DNA of 64,000 nt, from contig NZ_AUKZ01000005.1 in assembly GCF_000425025.1 (NCBI RefSeq), positions 62,001 through 126,000 on the forward strand, given 5' to 3'. This document shows, in pieces, positions 7,181 through 15,458 of this stretch (position 1 is the stretch's first letter; the number at the start of each line of letters is the position of its first letter). The notes below the pieces were generated by a model. The model saw only the letters and a list, made by a program, of their open reading frames with translations, was not told the DNA's origin and did not search any database. Position numbers and translations under genes: made by a program. This stretch comes from Streptococcus castoreus DSM 17536. GTDB lineage: Bacteria > Bacillota > Bacilli > Lactobacillales > Streptococcaceae.

Positions 7181-9484
7181 TTATTTTTTCTCAATAGGGG
7201 CAACACTTGCCAATAACTTTTTCAAACCAACTTCTGGGAAATTAATTTTAAGTTCCATGGTTTTACCTGTACCAGAGACTTCCAGAACCGTTCCATCTCC
7301 CCATTTTTTATGGTGAGCAACATCTCCGATTTGCCAAGAAATTACTTCTGTATTTTTATGAGAGCCCAAAGATAAAGTCGCCACTCCTGAATGACTAAGA
7401 GTTTGTTGGTCACTTTGCTCTTGAGTTTTAACCTTTCGTACTTGCAAGGCCTCAGATAAGCTCATCCCTTGACCAAATGGTATCTGTTTTTTACTTGAAA
7501 ATGTAACACCAAAGGAAGAATGAGCGGGTCTTGCCAAACCTTGATAAGATAATAAATCTTCTGAAATTTCTCTTAAAAAGCGTGTTGGACGGTTATAACT
7601 ACTCTTACCAAACAGAGTCCGTGTATTAGCATTGGTCATAAAGAGAAGCTCTTCTGCTCGCGTAATACCAACATAGGCTAAACGCCTTTCCTCCTCTAAT
7701 TCATCCGGATCTTCTGTTGCACGTGATAAAGGAAAGACTCCTTCTTCCATCCCAATTAGAAAAACAACTGGAAATTCTAGCCCTTTTGCTGCGTGCAATG
7801 TCATTAAGGTTACTTCTGCTGTCTCCACACTTGCATCATCCGTATCAGCAATTAAAGCTAAATCATTTAAAAACCTTCCTAAACGATCAACGCCACTTTC
7901 ATCATCTTCTTGCGTGTCACTAGAATCATCAAAATTTTTAGTCACTGACAAGAACTCTTCAATATTTTCAATACGTGCTTGACTTTCTAGAGTATTTTGA
8001 AGTCTCAAATTATCTAGATAACCTGTTTTTTCTAGCAGAGTTTCCGCTAAGGCTGTAATGCTTAATTCCTCTAAACCTCGACGCAACTGCACTAAAAGGT
8101 TAGCTAAATCTGTCATAGCTTGCACAGCCTTACCCTTTAATGGAGACATTGAAAGATTTGAAGCTGCTTCTAACAAGGACATGTTAGTAGTATTAGCAAA
8201 TTGGCGTAGTTTATCCAGTGTCCCAGGTCCAACACCACGTTTTGGTTCATTGACAATCCGTTCAAAAGAAATATTATCAGCAGGATTAGCCACAATAGTC
8301 AAGTAAGCGATAAGATCACGAATTTCTTTACGACTGTAAAACTTGGTTCCCCCAACCATTGTATAAGGGATATTGGATTTTAACAGCGCTTCTTCAATAG
8401 TCCGTGATTGTGCATTAGTACGATATAAAACAGCAAAATCTTTGAAATTTTTCCCCAAATCATAGCTCATATTGCTAATTGTAGACGCAACAAAAAACGC
8501 TTCATCACGCTCATCATTTGCCCTGTAATAAACAAGTTGCTCACCATCTGCATTCTGCGTCCAAAGTTTCTTAGGACGGCGATTACGATTATTATTGATG
8601 ACATCGTTGGCGGCTTGCAAGATTTTCTTGGTAGAACGATAATTTTCTTCTAATAACACTACCTTAGCATCTGGGTAATCTTTTTCAAAATCAAGAATAT
8701 TTTGCATATCAGCTCCACGCCAACCATAAATGGATTGATCAGCATCCCCAACAACACAAATATTCTTAAAACGTGAAGCCAATAGTTTTACCAACTGGTA
8801 TTGAGCATGATTAGTATCTTGATACTCATCTACATGAATATACTGGTAACGCTGTTGGTAATAAGCTAACACCTCCGGATTTTTATCAAAAAGACGTAAG
8901 GTCATCATGATCAAATCGTCAAAATCAAGTGCCTCACTTCGTCTCAACTCCTCTTGGTATGCCTTGTAACAGCGTGCTACAATTTGACTGTACCTATCGT
9001 CTCTTGCTTGATTTTCATAGGTTTTTTCATCAAGCAAATCATTTTTAGCAGTTGAAATGGTTCCCAAAATAGAACGCTCATTCCATTTTTTAGAATCCAA
9101 ATCTAAACGTTTTAAAATACGCTTCATTAAGGTACGTTGCTCACCTGGATCAATAATAGTGAAATTACGGTTATAACCAATATGGTCTGCCTCACGGCGC
9201 AAAATACGGACACACATAGAGTGGAACGTTGCAATCAAGGTATCTTTAGTAGCTGGATTTAAAGCCAATGCCCGTTCTCTCATTTCACGTGCAGCTTTAT
9301 TAGTAAAGGTAATAGCTAAGATATTCCAAGGATTAACAAATTTCTCATCGATTAAATAAGCAATACGATGGGTCAAAACTCTTGTTTTTCCTGAACCAGC
9401 ACCCGCCATTATTAGTAAAGGTCCTTCTGTTGTTTGAACTGCTTGCGCCTGCTTTGTATTCATTCCATTTAATAAAGGATTCAT
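7181..9484 (-). CDS. pcrA: ATP-dependent DNA helicase PcrA
   Basis: 767 residues, typical length for the UvrD/Rep family helicase PcrA, which unwinds DNA 3' to 5' in repair and clears replication forks. Motif I reads AGAGSGKTRVLTHRIAYLI (about residues 29-47), motif Ia TFTNKAAREMRER, motif II VDEYQDTNHAQYQLV, motif III GDADQSIYGWRGAD, motif IV LEENYRSTKKIL and motif VI AYVGITRAEELLFM. The C-terminal 60 residues contain the WQIGDVAHHKKWGDGTVLEV Tudor-like fold that binds RNA polymerase in Bacillus PcrA. It stands as a single transcription unit with its own terminator. Confidence 0.97.
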   Translation of the reverse strand: MNPLLNGMNTKQAQAVQTTEGPLLIMAGAGSGKTRVLTHRIAYLIDEKFVNPWNILAITFTNKAAREMRERALALNPATKDTLIATFHSMCVRILRREADHIGYNRNFTIIDPGEQRTLMKRILKRLDLDSKKWNERSILGTISTAKNDLLDEKTYENQARDDRYSQIVARCYKAYQEELRRSEALDFDDLIMMTLRLFDKNPEVLAYYQQRYQYIHVDEYQDTNHAQYQLVKLLASRFKNICVVGDADQSIYGWRGADMQNILDFEKDYPDAKVVLLEENYRSTKKILQAANDVINNNRNRRPKKLWTQNADGEQLVYYRANDERDEAFFVASTISNMSYDLGKNFKDFAVLYRTNAQSRTIEEALLKSNIPYTMVGGTKFYSRKEIRDLIAYLTIVANPADNISFERIVNEPKRGVGPGTLDKLRQFANTTNMSLLEAASNLSMSPLKGKAVQAMTDLANLLVQLRRGLEELSITALAETLLEKTGYLDNLRLQNTLESQARIENIEEFLSVTKNFDDSSDTQEDDESGVDRLGRFLNDLALIADTDDASVETAEVTLMTLHAAKGLEFPVVFLIGMEEGVFPLSRATEDPDELEEERRLAYVGITRAEELLFMTNANTRTLFGKSSYNRPTRFLREISEDLLSYQGLARPAHSSFGVTFSSKKQIPFGQGMSLSEALQVRKVKTQEQSDQQTLSHSGVATLSLGSHKNTEVISWQIGDVAHHKKWGDGTVLEVSGTGKTMELKINFPEVGLKKLLASVAPIEKK

Positions 9485-9663
9485 GATTTCTCCTCAAACT
9501 CATTCAATAACTTCTCTTTTATCAACTTTAAAATTATATCACGTTTCCAATTAAAATGGCAAAAGTGACCATCAGACAAATATCAAGGTTTTTCCATTTC
9601 ATGGGCATTCAGTAAGAACTAAAAATAGTTCTTATCAATACCATATTATGTTATGATTTTTTA

Positions 9664-9692
9664 TTGACAGTATTCCTATTTTCCGGTATTAT
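9664..9692 (+). promoter_or_regulatory. Promoter of the glycine riboswitch-symporter transcript
   Basis: TTGACA (9664-9669) and TATTAT (9687-9692) are separated by 17 bases. Transcription would start near 9699, just before the riboswitch. Confidence 0.75.
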
Positions 9693-9711
9693 AGTCATAA
9701 TTTAATAAACC

Positions 9712-9876
9712 GGATGATGTCATACAGGAGAAGAAATTAATTTCGCCGAAGGAGTTATACTCTCAGGTGTTCGAGTTTTGAACGGGACTGTTTGATGGAC
9801 GGACTTCTGGAGAGACCTTATTAGGCGCCGAAGGGGCAAGGCATTCTGCTCAATCTCTCAGGCAAAAGGACAGAAG
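9712..9876 (+). promoter_or_regulatory. Tandem glycine riboswitch (gcvT motif)
   Basis: Two consecutive glycine aptamers. The first contains CAGGAGAAG, GCCGAAGGAG and ACTCTCAGGT (9724-9779). The second contains GGAGAGACC, GCGCCGAAGGGGCAAGG and AATCTCTCAGGCAAAAGGACAGA (9808-9876). These are the conserved core elements of the gcvT class. A short linker (about 9780-9807, CGGGACTG...GGACGGAC) joins them. It sits between a good promoter and a Na+/alanine (glycine) symporter gene, so glycine level controls the transporter. Confidence 0.95.
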
Positions 9877-9943
9877 ATAAAATAACAACAACCATAAGAA
9901 CAGTTTTAGTCTTTTTGTGTTTGCGATTTTATCATTTCTTCAG

Positions 9944-9973
9944 AAGTTGTCTCAAAGAGATAACTTTTTCTTT
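9944..9973 (+). terminator. Intrinsic terminator between glycine riboswitch and symporter
   Basis: AGTTGTCTC and GAGATAACT pair around an AAA loop (one G-T pair), followed by TTTTCTTTT. It lies 70 bases after the second aptamer and 30 before the symporter start, so it is the likely expression platform of the riboswitch. Confidence 0.75.
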
Positions 9974-10004
9974 TGGCCACTTCAATAATTTTTAGGAGAT
10001 AAAA

Positions 10005-11339
10005 ATGTTAGCAATCACTCAATTCATTGACGATTTGATTTGGGGACCACCCCTTTTAATCTTACTAGTTGGCACGGGTATTTACCTTACCAGCCGATTA
10101 GGTCTCATTCAAATTTTAAAATTACCGGTGGCTTTCAAACTCATTTTTTCAGATAATGATGGACACGGAGATATTTCCTCATTTGCAGCTCTTGCAACTG
10201 CTCTTGCTGCCACTGTTGGAACAGGAAATATTGTCGGTGTCGCAACAGCTATTAAATCAGGTGGTCCAGGCGCTCTTTTTTGGATGTGGGTTGCTGCCTT
10301 TTTTGGAATGGCAACCAAGTATGCCGAAGGGGTTTTAGCCATTAAATATCGAACCAGAGATGCTAATGGTTACATTTCAGGTGGTCCCATGTATTATATT
10401 GTCAATGGTATGGGACAGCAATGGAAACCTTTAGCCATTCTTTTTGCTATCTCCGGAATCTTAGTTTCCCTCTTTGGAATTGGAACCTTTGCACAAGTCA
10501 ATTCAATTACTTCCTCTTTGGGACACAGCTTTGGTTTATCACCCCAAATCGTCGGTATTGTTTTAGCAGTACTTGTTGCAATGATTATTTTTGGTGGCAT
10601 TCATTCTATTTCAAAGGTTGCTGAAAAAATAGTTCCTTTTATGGCTATTTTCTATATTCTATCTAGTCTAGCTGTCATTTTTGTCAATTACCATCACATT
10701 ATTCCTGTGATTGTCTTAGTGATTAAATCTGCTTTTACCCCAACAGCTGCTATCGGAGGATTTACAGGAAGTCTTGTCAAGGAAGCTATTCAAAAAGGAA
10801 TTGCTCGTGGTGTCTTTTCAAATGAATCTGGTCTTGGTTCTGCTCCTATCGCAGCAGCTGCAGCAAAAACGAATGAACCTGTTGAACAAGGTCTGATCTC
10901 CATGACTGGAACCTTTATTGACACTATTATTATCTGTACCTTAACCGGTTTTTCTATTTTAGTAACTGGTCAGTGGACCGGAAACTTGGAAGGTGCTCCC
11001 TTAACACAATCTGCCTTTTCTTCCGTTTTTGGTTATTTCGGCACTTTTGGTCTTACCTTCTCCTTAGTTCTCTTCGCCTTTACAACGATTTTAGGTTGGA
11101 GTTACTATGGTGAGCGTTGCTTTGAATTTTTATTTGGTATCACATACCTAACTTATTTTCGGGTGGTATTTGTCTTGATGGTAGGTCTAGGAGGCTTTCT
11201 AAAACTCGAATTAATTTGGATTTTGGCTGATATTGTAAACGGTCTAATGGCACTTCCAAACCTAATCGCTTTACTAGCCTTATCCCCAGTGGTTATTTTT
11301 GAAACCAAACAGTATTTTAACAAACGATCTGTCAAATAA
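10005..11339 (+). CDS. Sodium:alanine/glycine symporter (AGCS family)
   Basis: 444 residues, about ten membrane helices. It imports alanine or glycine with Na+. Family signatures visible are GTGNIVGVATAIKSGGPGALFWMW (read in two parts at about residues 72-95), GPMYYIVNGMG and GVFSNESGLGSAPIAAAAAKT. AGGAG precedes the ATG. The upstream glycine riboswitch argues that glycine is at least one substrate. The riboswitch, terminator and gene form one transcription unit. Confidence 0.93.
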   Translation: MLAITQFIDDLIWGPPLLILLVGTGIYLTSRLGLIQILKLPVAFKLIFSDNDGHGDISSFAALATALAATVGTGNIVGVATAIKSGGPGALFWMWVAAFFGMATKYAEGVLAIKYRTRDANGYISGGPMYYIVNGMGQQWKPLAILFAISGILVSLFGIGTFAQVNSITSSLGHSFGLSPQIVGIVLAVLVAMIIFGGIHSISKVAEKIVPFMAIFYILSSLAVIFVNYHHIIPVIVLVIKSAFTPTAAIGGFTGSLVKEAIQKGIARGVFSNESGLGSAPIAAAAAKTNEPVEQGLISMTGTFIDTIIICTLTGFSILVTGQWTGNLEGAPLTQSAFSSVFGYFGTFGLTFSLVLFAFTTILGWSYYGERCFEFLFGITYLTYFRVVFVLMVGLGGFLKLELIWILADIVNGLMALPNLIALLALSPVVIFETKQYFNKRSVK

Positions 11340-11349
11340 CAGGTTATAA

Positions 11350-11397
11350 AAGTCTAGACTTCTTCGTAAAAGTATCGAGATCTAGGCTATTTTTATG
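11350..11397 (+). terminator. Probable terminator after the symporter gene
   Basis: AGTCTAGA and TCTAGGCT can pair (one G-T pair) around a long loop, followed by ATTTTTAT. It is weaker than the other terminators here. The T-run overlaps the start of an extended -10 box (TGGTATAAT, 11399-11404) that can serve the next gene. Confidence 0.5.
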
Positions 11398-11430
11398 GTA
11401 TAATGTGGAATTGAAACTAAAGGAGCCATT

Positions 11431-12675
11431 ATGATACAAGATCCGACTGAAAATTTAAAATTAGCTAAAAGAGGACCAATCGTAAGCATCATTGCCTATT
11501 TATTGCTCAGTATTGCTAAATTATTAGCAGGTTACTTTTTAAACGCTAACTCTCTAATTGCTGATGGTTTTAATAATTTATCTGATATTGTAGGAAATGT
11601 TGCTCTTCTCATTGGACTTCATCTAGCAAGCCAGCCGGCGGATGCCAACCATAAGTTTGGGCATTGGAAAATTGAGGACTTGTCTAGCCTAATAACATCA
11701 TTTATCATGTTCATCGTTGGTTTTCAAGTATTGATCCAAACTGTTCGAAGTCTTTTTAGTGGACAACACGTTGAAATTGACCCGATTGGAGCTATTGTTG
11801 GGATTATTTCGGCCATTATCATGCTAGGCGTTTACACTTTTAATAAACGACTATCCAAAAAAGTGAAATCAAGTGCTTTAGTAGCAGCTTCAAAAGATAA
11901 TCTTTCTGATGCTATTACTTCTATAGGAACCTCTATTGCTATTATTGCTGCTTCCTTACAATTACCAATTATTGACCGCATTGCGGCTATTATTATCACC
12001 TTTTTTATCCTTAAAACAGCCTTTGAGATTTTCATGGAAAGTTCATTTAGCTTATCTGATGGATTTGATAACCGTCATTTAAAACAATATGAAAAGGCTA
12101 TTTTAGAGATTCCTAAAATTGTTGCAGTAAAATCGCAACGTGGACGTACTTATGGTAGCAATGTCTACCTCGATATTGTTCTTGAGATGAATCCTGACCT
12201 TTCTGTCTACGAAAGTCATGCCATTACAGAGCAAGTTGAGCAGTTACTTAGTGAAAAATTTGCAGTCTATGATATTGATATTCATGTAGAACCTGCTAAA
12301 ATTCCCGAGGATGAGATGTTTGAAAATGTTGCTAAAAAACTTTATCGTAATGAAAAACTTATTTTAAGCAAGATTCCAGGCTATGAAGTCTATATTGCAA
12401 AGGAGTTTATCATGATTGATAAAGAGGGACATATCTATCACTATGAGCCATTCTTAAATAGTCAAATCTACTCTCCTAGTAATTTTACAGACTTTAAGAT
12501 TCAGTCTATCAGTCAAAAAACAAAGTTGATTACTTATTGCTTGAGTGGTAACCAACACACCAGTATTTGGAGACGTCATGAAGTTTGGTACTTACTCTTC
12601 CACCAAATAACTCCTATTCATCAACCTCGAAAACATCATTACCGCATTATAAAAGAAAAATCCCCAATAGCCTAA
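11431..12675 (+). CDS. mntE: Cation diffusion facilitator, MntE-like
   Basis: 414 residues. Six membrane helices lie in the first 210 residues, followed by a cytoplasmic metal-binding domain and an extra C-terminal region of about 110 residues. In TM2 the motif is IADGFNNLSDIVGN and in TM5 DNLSDAITSIGTS. The zinc-type HxxxD of TM2 is replaced by an Asn/Asp version, as in the manganese exporter MntE of pneumococcus. Export of Mn(II) is therefore the best guess. It has an AAAGGAG ribosome site and a TGGTATAAT extended -10 at 11396-11404. The gene name rests on family resemblance only. Confidence 0.8.
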   Translation: MIQDPTENLKLAKRGPIVSIIAYLLLSIAKLLAGYFLNANSLIADGFNNLSDIVGNVALLIGLHLASQPADANHKFGHWKIEDLSSLITSFIMFIVGFQVLIQTVRSLFSGQHVEIDPIGAIVGIISAIIMLGVYTFNKRLSKKVKSSALVAASKDNLSDAITSIGTSIAIIAASLQLPIIDRIAAIIITFFILKTAFEIFMESSFSLSDGFDNRHLKQYEKAILEIPKIVAVKSQRGRTYGSNVYLDIVLEMNPDLSVYESHAITEQVEQLLSEKFAVYDIDIHVEPAKIPEDEMFENVAKKLYRNEKLILSKIPGYEVYIAKEFIMIDKEGHIYHYEPFLNSQIYSPSNFTDFKIQSISQKTKLITYCLSGNQHTSIWRRHEVWYLLFHQITPIHQPRKHHYRIIKEKSPIA

Positions 12676-12697
12676 AATGGTTATCGAGGATTTTTTA
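12655..12697 (+). terminator. Terminator after the CDF gene
   Basis: AAAAATCCCC pairs with GAGGATTTTTT around an A+T-rich loop. The stem overlaps the stop codon of the CDF gene and ends in a T-run on the plus strand. The A-run on the other side lets it work weakly for the opposing transcript also. Confidence 0.7.
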
Positions 12698-12757
12698 TAT
12701 CTTTTGATGTCTTTTTCTCAAGAAGGGGATGAGGATAAGAGGAAATAGCTTTCACTT

Positions 12758-13594
12758 TTATTTTTGAATGGCTTTTGTGGCAACGTCTTCTCCAAACCAT
12801 TTATTAGCGATTTGTTGGAAACGACCATCTTGATAAAGCTGTTTAAAAGCTTGATTGATTTTCTTTTGCAGCGTTTTATCTTCTTTTCTAAGACCAACTG
12901 CAAAATTTTCATTCTTAAAAGTGCCAGAAATGATTTTATATTGATCTAATTGACCTTCTTGTTTTAAGTAGTAATTTGCATAAACTTTATCAATAAGTAA
13001 ACCATCAATACGATTATTTTTGAGGTCAATAAAGCCTTGGGTAAATGTTTCATACTGAGTTGCATCCTTATTCTTCACAAGGTCTTTTAGTAATTTAGGA
13101 TTTCTTGTGAAGGCATCATAACCAGATGATCCTGACTGAGCACCTAATACCTTCTTTTTCATGTCAGAAAAAGAATGAATTCCAGACGTGCTTTTAGTAA
13201 CAATGACCTGTTCATTTTTCATGTAAGGATCAGTAAAAGCGACCTTAGCTTGACGTTCCTTGGTCACAGAATAGCCATTCCAAATCATGTCGATTTTACC
13301 ATTCTTTAATTCTGTCTCTTTTAAATCCCAGTTGATTGCTTGAAATCTTACCTTAATCCCATATTGATTAAAAACGGCTTTTGCTAAATCAATATCAAAA
13401 CCCTTGTTCTTCCCACTTTCGTCCTTATAACCCATAGGAACAAAAGTGTTATCAAAACCAAGAGTAATCATTTTTTCTTTTTGATATATCTTCCAAGCAT
13501 CTCCTGATTTAAACCCTTTAGTTGAATCACAGGCAACTAGGATAAAACTAACAGTTAATAGCAAAGCTATTGTTAATCCTTTTTTAATGGTCAT
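12758..13594 (-). CDS. Polar amino acid ABC transporter, substrate-binding lipoprotein
   Basis: 278 residues. A lipoprotein signal peptide ends at the lipobox ILVAC, with Cys22 as the lipidation site. The remainder is a SBP_bac_3 domain: TLGFDNTFVPMGYKDESG, GFDIDLAKAVFNQYGI, IDMIWNGYSVTKERQ. These are the features of receptors for glutamine, arginine, cystine and related amino acids. The exact ligand cannot be read from sequence. It is the last of three genes, after the ATPase and permease. Confidence 0.9.
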   Translation of the reverse strand: MTIKKGLTIALLLTVSFILVACDSTKGFKSGDAWKIYQKEKMITLGFDNTFVPMGYKDESGKNKGFDIDLAKAVFNQYGIKVRFQAINWDLKETELKNGKIDMIWNGYSVTKERQAKVAFTDPYMKNEQVIVTKSTSGIHSFSDMKKKVLGAQSGSSGYDAFTRNPKLLKDLVKNKDATQYETFTQGFIDLKNNRIDGLLIDKVYANYYLKQEGQLDQYKIISGTFKNENFAVGLRKEDKTLQKKINQAFKQLYQDGRFQQIANKWFGEDVATKAIQK

Positions 13595-13609
13595 AAAGTA
13601 TCTCCTCTT

Positions 13610-14239
13610 CTATTTAGGGTTAACCCTAATAATACGATCTGAAATCGCTTCTGCAAATACCAAATCATGAGTCACGACAATTTGTGTCATTCCCAGCTTG
13701 CGATTTTGCAAAATTAACTTTTCAACTTCCTGACGTAATTCAGGGTCCAAAGCACTTGTTGGTTCATCATAACCAATAATTTGTGGATCAATCATCATAG
13801 CTCTCGCCAGTGCAACCCGCTGTTTTTGCCCACCTGAAAGAGAATAAGGATAAACTTGTGCATGTTCCTTTAAGCCTAAACGTGCTAGTAGATTTAATGC
13901 TTTTTCTTTAGCTTCTACTTTGGATTTCCTCATTGTAATGATTGGGGAGAGTATTAAATTCTCTAAAACAGTTAAATGAGGAAATAATTGAAAATCTTGG
14001 AAAACGAAACCAAGTAGATTACGATTTTCTAAATGATCAATACTAACACTTTCACCATCGTAAAGAACTTCCCCAGAATCAATTGGCTCTAGTCCTGCTA
14101 ACATTCGCAACAGGGTTGTTTTACCGCCACCAGATGGACCAACAAGCGAAAGAACTTCCCCATCTTGAACTGTCAAATCGAAGCAATCAAAAATTTGTTT
14201 TTGCCCAAACTGTTTGGAAATCTTTTTAAGTTCTAGCAT
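13610..14239 (-). CDS. Amino acid ABC transporter, ATP-binding protein
   Basis: 209 residues, slightly short for the GlnQ group (usually about 240). Walker A is GPSGGGKTT (about residues 34-42), the signature is LSGGQKQRVALARAM, Walker B is IIGYDEPTSALDP, and the H-loop is VVTHD. It powers uptake with the neighbouring permease and binding protein. It lies 9 bp after the permease stop and 15 bp before the binding protein start, clearly one operon. Confidence 0.93.
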   Translation of the reverse strand: MLELKKISKQFGQKQIFDCFDLTVQDGEVLSLVGPSGGGKTTLLRMLAGLEPIDSGEVLYDGESVSIDHLENRNLLGFVFQDFQLFPHLTVLENLILSPIITMRKSKVEAKEKALNLLARLGLKEHAQVYPYSLSGGQKQRVALARAMMIDPQIIGYDEPTSALDPELRQEVEKLILQNRKLGMTQIVVTHDLVFAEAISDRIIRVNPK

Positions 14240-14248
14240 GGAATCTCC

Positions 14249-14890
14249 TTACTTATAGCCATTAAATCTTTTTTCAACTTGCTTCGATAAAATCGTTACA
14301 AGACCAATCAAAATCAGATAAATCATACCAGCAATAAACATTGGTGCCAAAGTAGCATCTCTATTTGCAGCAGTCTTACTTGCTAACAAAAGATCCCCTA
14401 CACCAAGAACATAAACCAATGAAGAATCTTTCACTAAAGTGATGATCTCATTGAAAACACTTGGGAGAACAATTTTAAATACTTGCGGCAAAATAATATA
14501 GTGAATCGTCTGAAAGGTATTTAATTTTAAAACTTTTGCTGCTTCATATTGACCATTTGGAATTGCCTCAATACCACCACGAAAAATTTCAGCATAATAA
14601 GCAGCATAATTTAAAGTAAATGCTAAAATAGCGGCTGGCATACGGTCAAAACTGATACCAACACTTGGTAACACATAGTAGAAAAAAATTAATTGGAGTA
14701 ATAAGGGGGTCCCACGCATCATCCACACATACAATATCAAAAACCATTGCAATGGTTTAAAAGAAATCCTCATTAAAAAAGCTAAAATAGCACCTAAAGG
14801 TATAGAGAGAATGATAACAATAAAGAACACCTGTAAAGTAACCAAGGTTCCGTCTAATAAGCTGGGTAATACTTGCTGAATGTAGGTCAT
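14249..14890 (-). CDS. Amino acid ABC transporter, permease
   Basis: 213 residues from the chosen start MTYIQQVL. About five membrane helices and the EAA loop region (EAIPNGQYEAAKVLKLNTFQ) of the HisM/GlnP permease family are visible. Start choice: AGGAG lies 7 bases before the ATG at 14890, while a longer frame beginning at 14941 would overlap the preceding PhnA-like gene. It is the first gene of the permease-ATPase-binding protein operon. Confidence 0.9.
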   Translation of the reverse strand: MTYIQQVLPSLLDGTLVTLQVFFIVIILSIPLGAILAFLMRISFKPLQWFLILYVWMMRGTPLLLQLIFFYYVLPSVGISFDRMPAAILAFTLNYAAYYAEIFRGGIEAIPNGQYEAAKVLKLNTFQTIHYIILPQVFKIVLPSVFNEIITLVKDSSLVYVLGVGDLLLASKTAANRDATLAPMFIAGMIYLILIGLVTILSKQVEKRFNGYK

Positions 14891-14924
14891 GTTAGCTCCT
14901 AAAAATAAATGTTTAACTATTATA

Positions 14925-15257
14925 TCAAATTTTCTTAACAAATTCTGATTTCAATTTCATAGCACCAAAGCCTTCAATCTTGCAATCAATATTATGATCG
15001 CCTTCAACAAGACGAATATTTTTAACACGGGTTCCCTGTTTAAGATCTTTCGGGGCACCTTTCACTTTTAAATCTTTGATAACTGTAATCGTATCACCAT
15101 CTGATAATCTAGCACCATTGCTATCTAAAACAACCAAGCCTTCTTCAACAACTTCCTCACCTGGCGTCCATTCAAAAGCACACATTGGGCAGATTAATAA
15201 ATGACCGTCTTCATAAACATATTCAGACTGGCATTGCAAACAATTTGGTAGTGACAT
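14925..15257 (-). CDS. PhnA/YjdM-like zinc-ribbon protein
   Basis: 110 residues. The N-terminus has a zinc ribbon, [20 protein letters not shown] followed by C (CxxC and CxxC), then the YjdM domain ([43 protein letters not shown]). The family is annotated as alkylphosphonate utilisation protein PhnA, but its role is not established and no phosphonate genes are nearby. A GGAG site precedes the ATG. It may be cotranscribed with the amino acid transporter, 34 bp downstream. Confidence 0.88.
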   Translation of the reverse strand: MSLPNCLQCQSEYVYEDGHLLICPMCAFEWTPGEEVVEEGLVVLDSNGARLSDGDTITVIKDLKVKGAPKDLKQGTRVKNIRLVEGDHNIDCKIEGFGAMKLKSEFVKKI

Positions 15258-15421
15258 CTTGCTCTCCTAAAATTCTTAATGTTAATATTTTACTTTAGAA
15301 ATGAGTATTTGACAAGATGAATACGTTATCATTACGGATTTTTAGAAATAACGACTAAGTAAAATAGGCTAAGAAATATTAACTAGCCAAAATTTCCTAA
15401 AGCCAGCATCACTATTTAAAC

Positions 15422-15455
15422 AAATAAGGTAACTAACTTCTATAGCTACCTCATT
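15422..15455 (-). terminator. Terminator of glmS
   Basis: On the minus strand AATGAGGTA and TACCTTATT flank an imperfect inner stem, followed by TGTTT. It begins a few bases after the glmS stop. Confidence 0.65.
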
Positions 15456-15458
15456 AAC

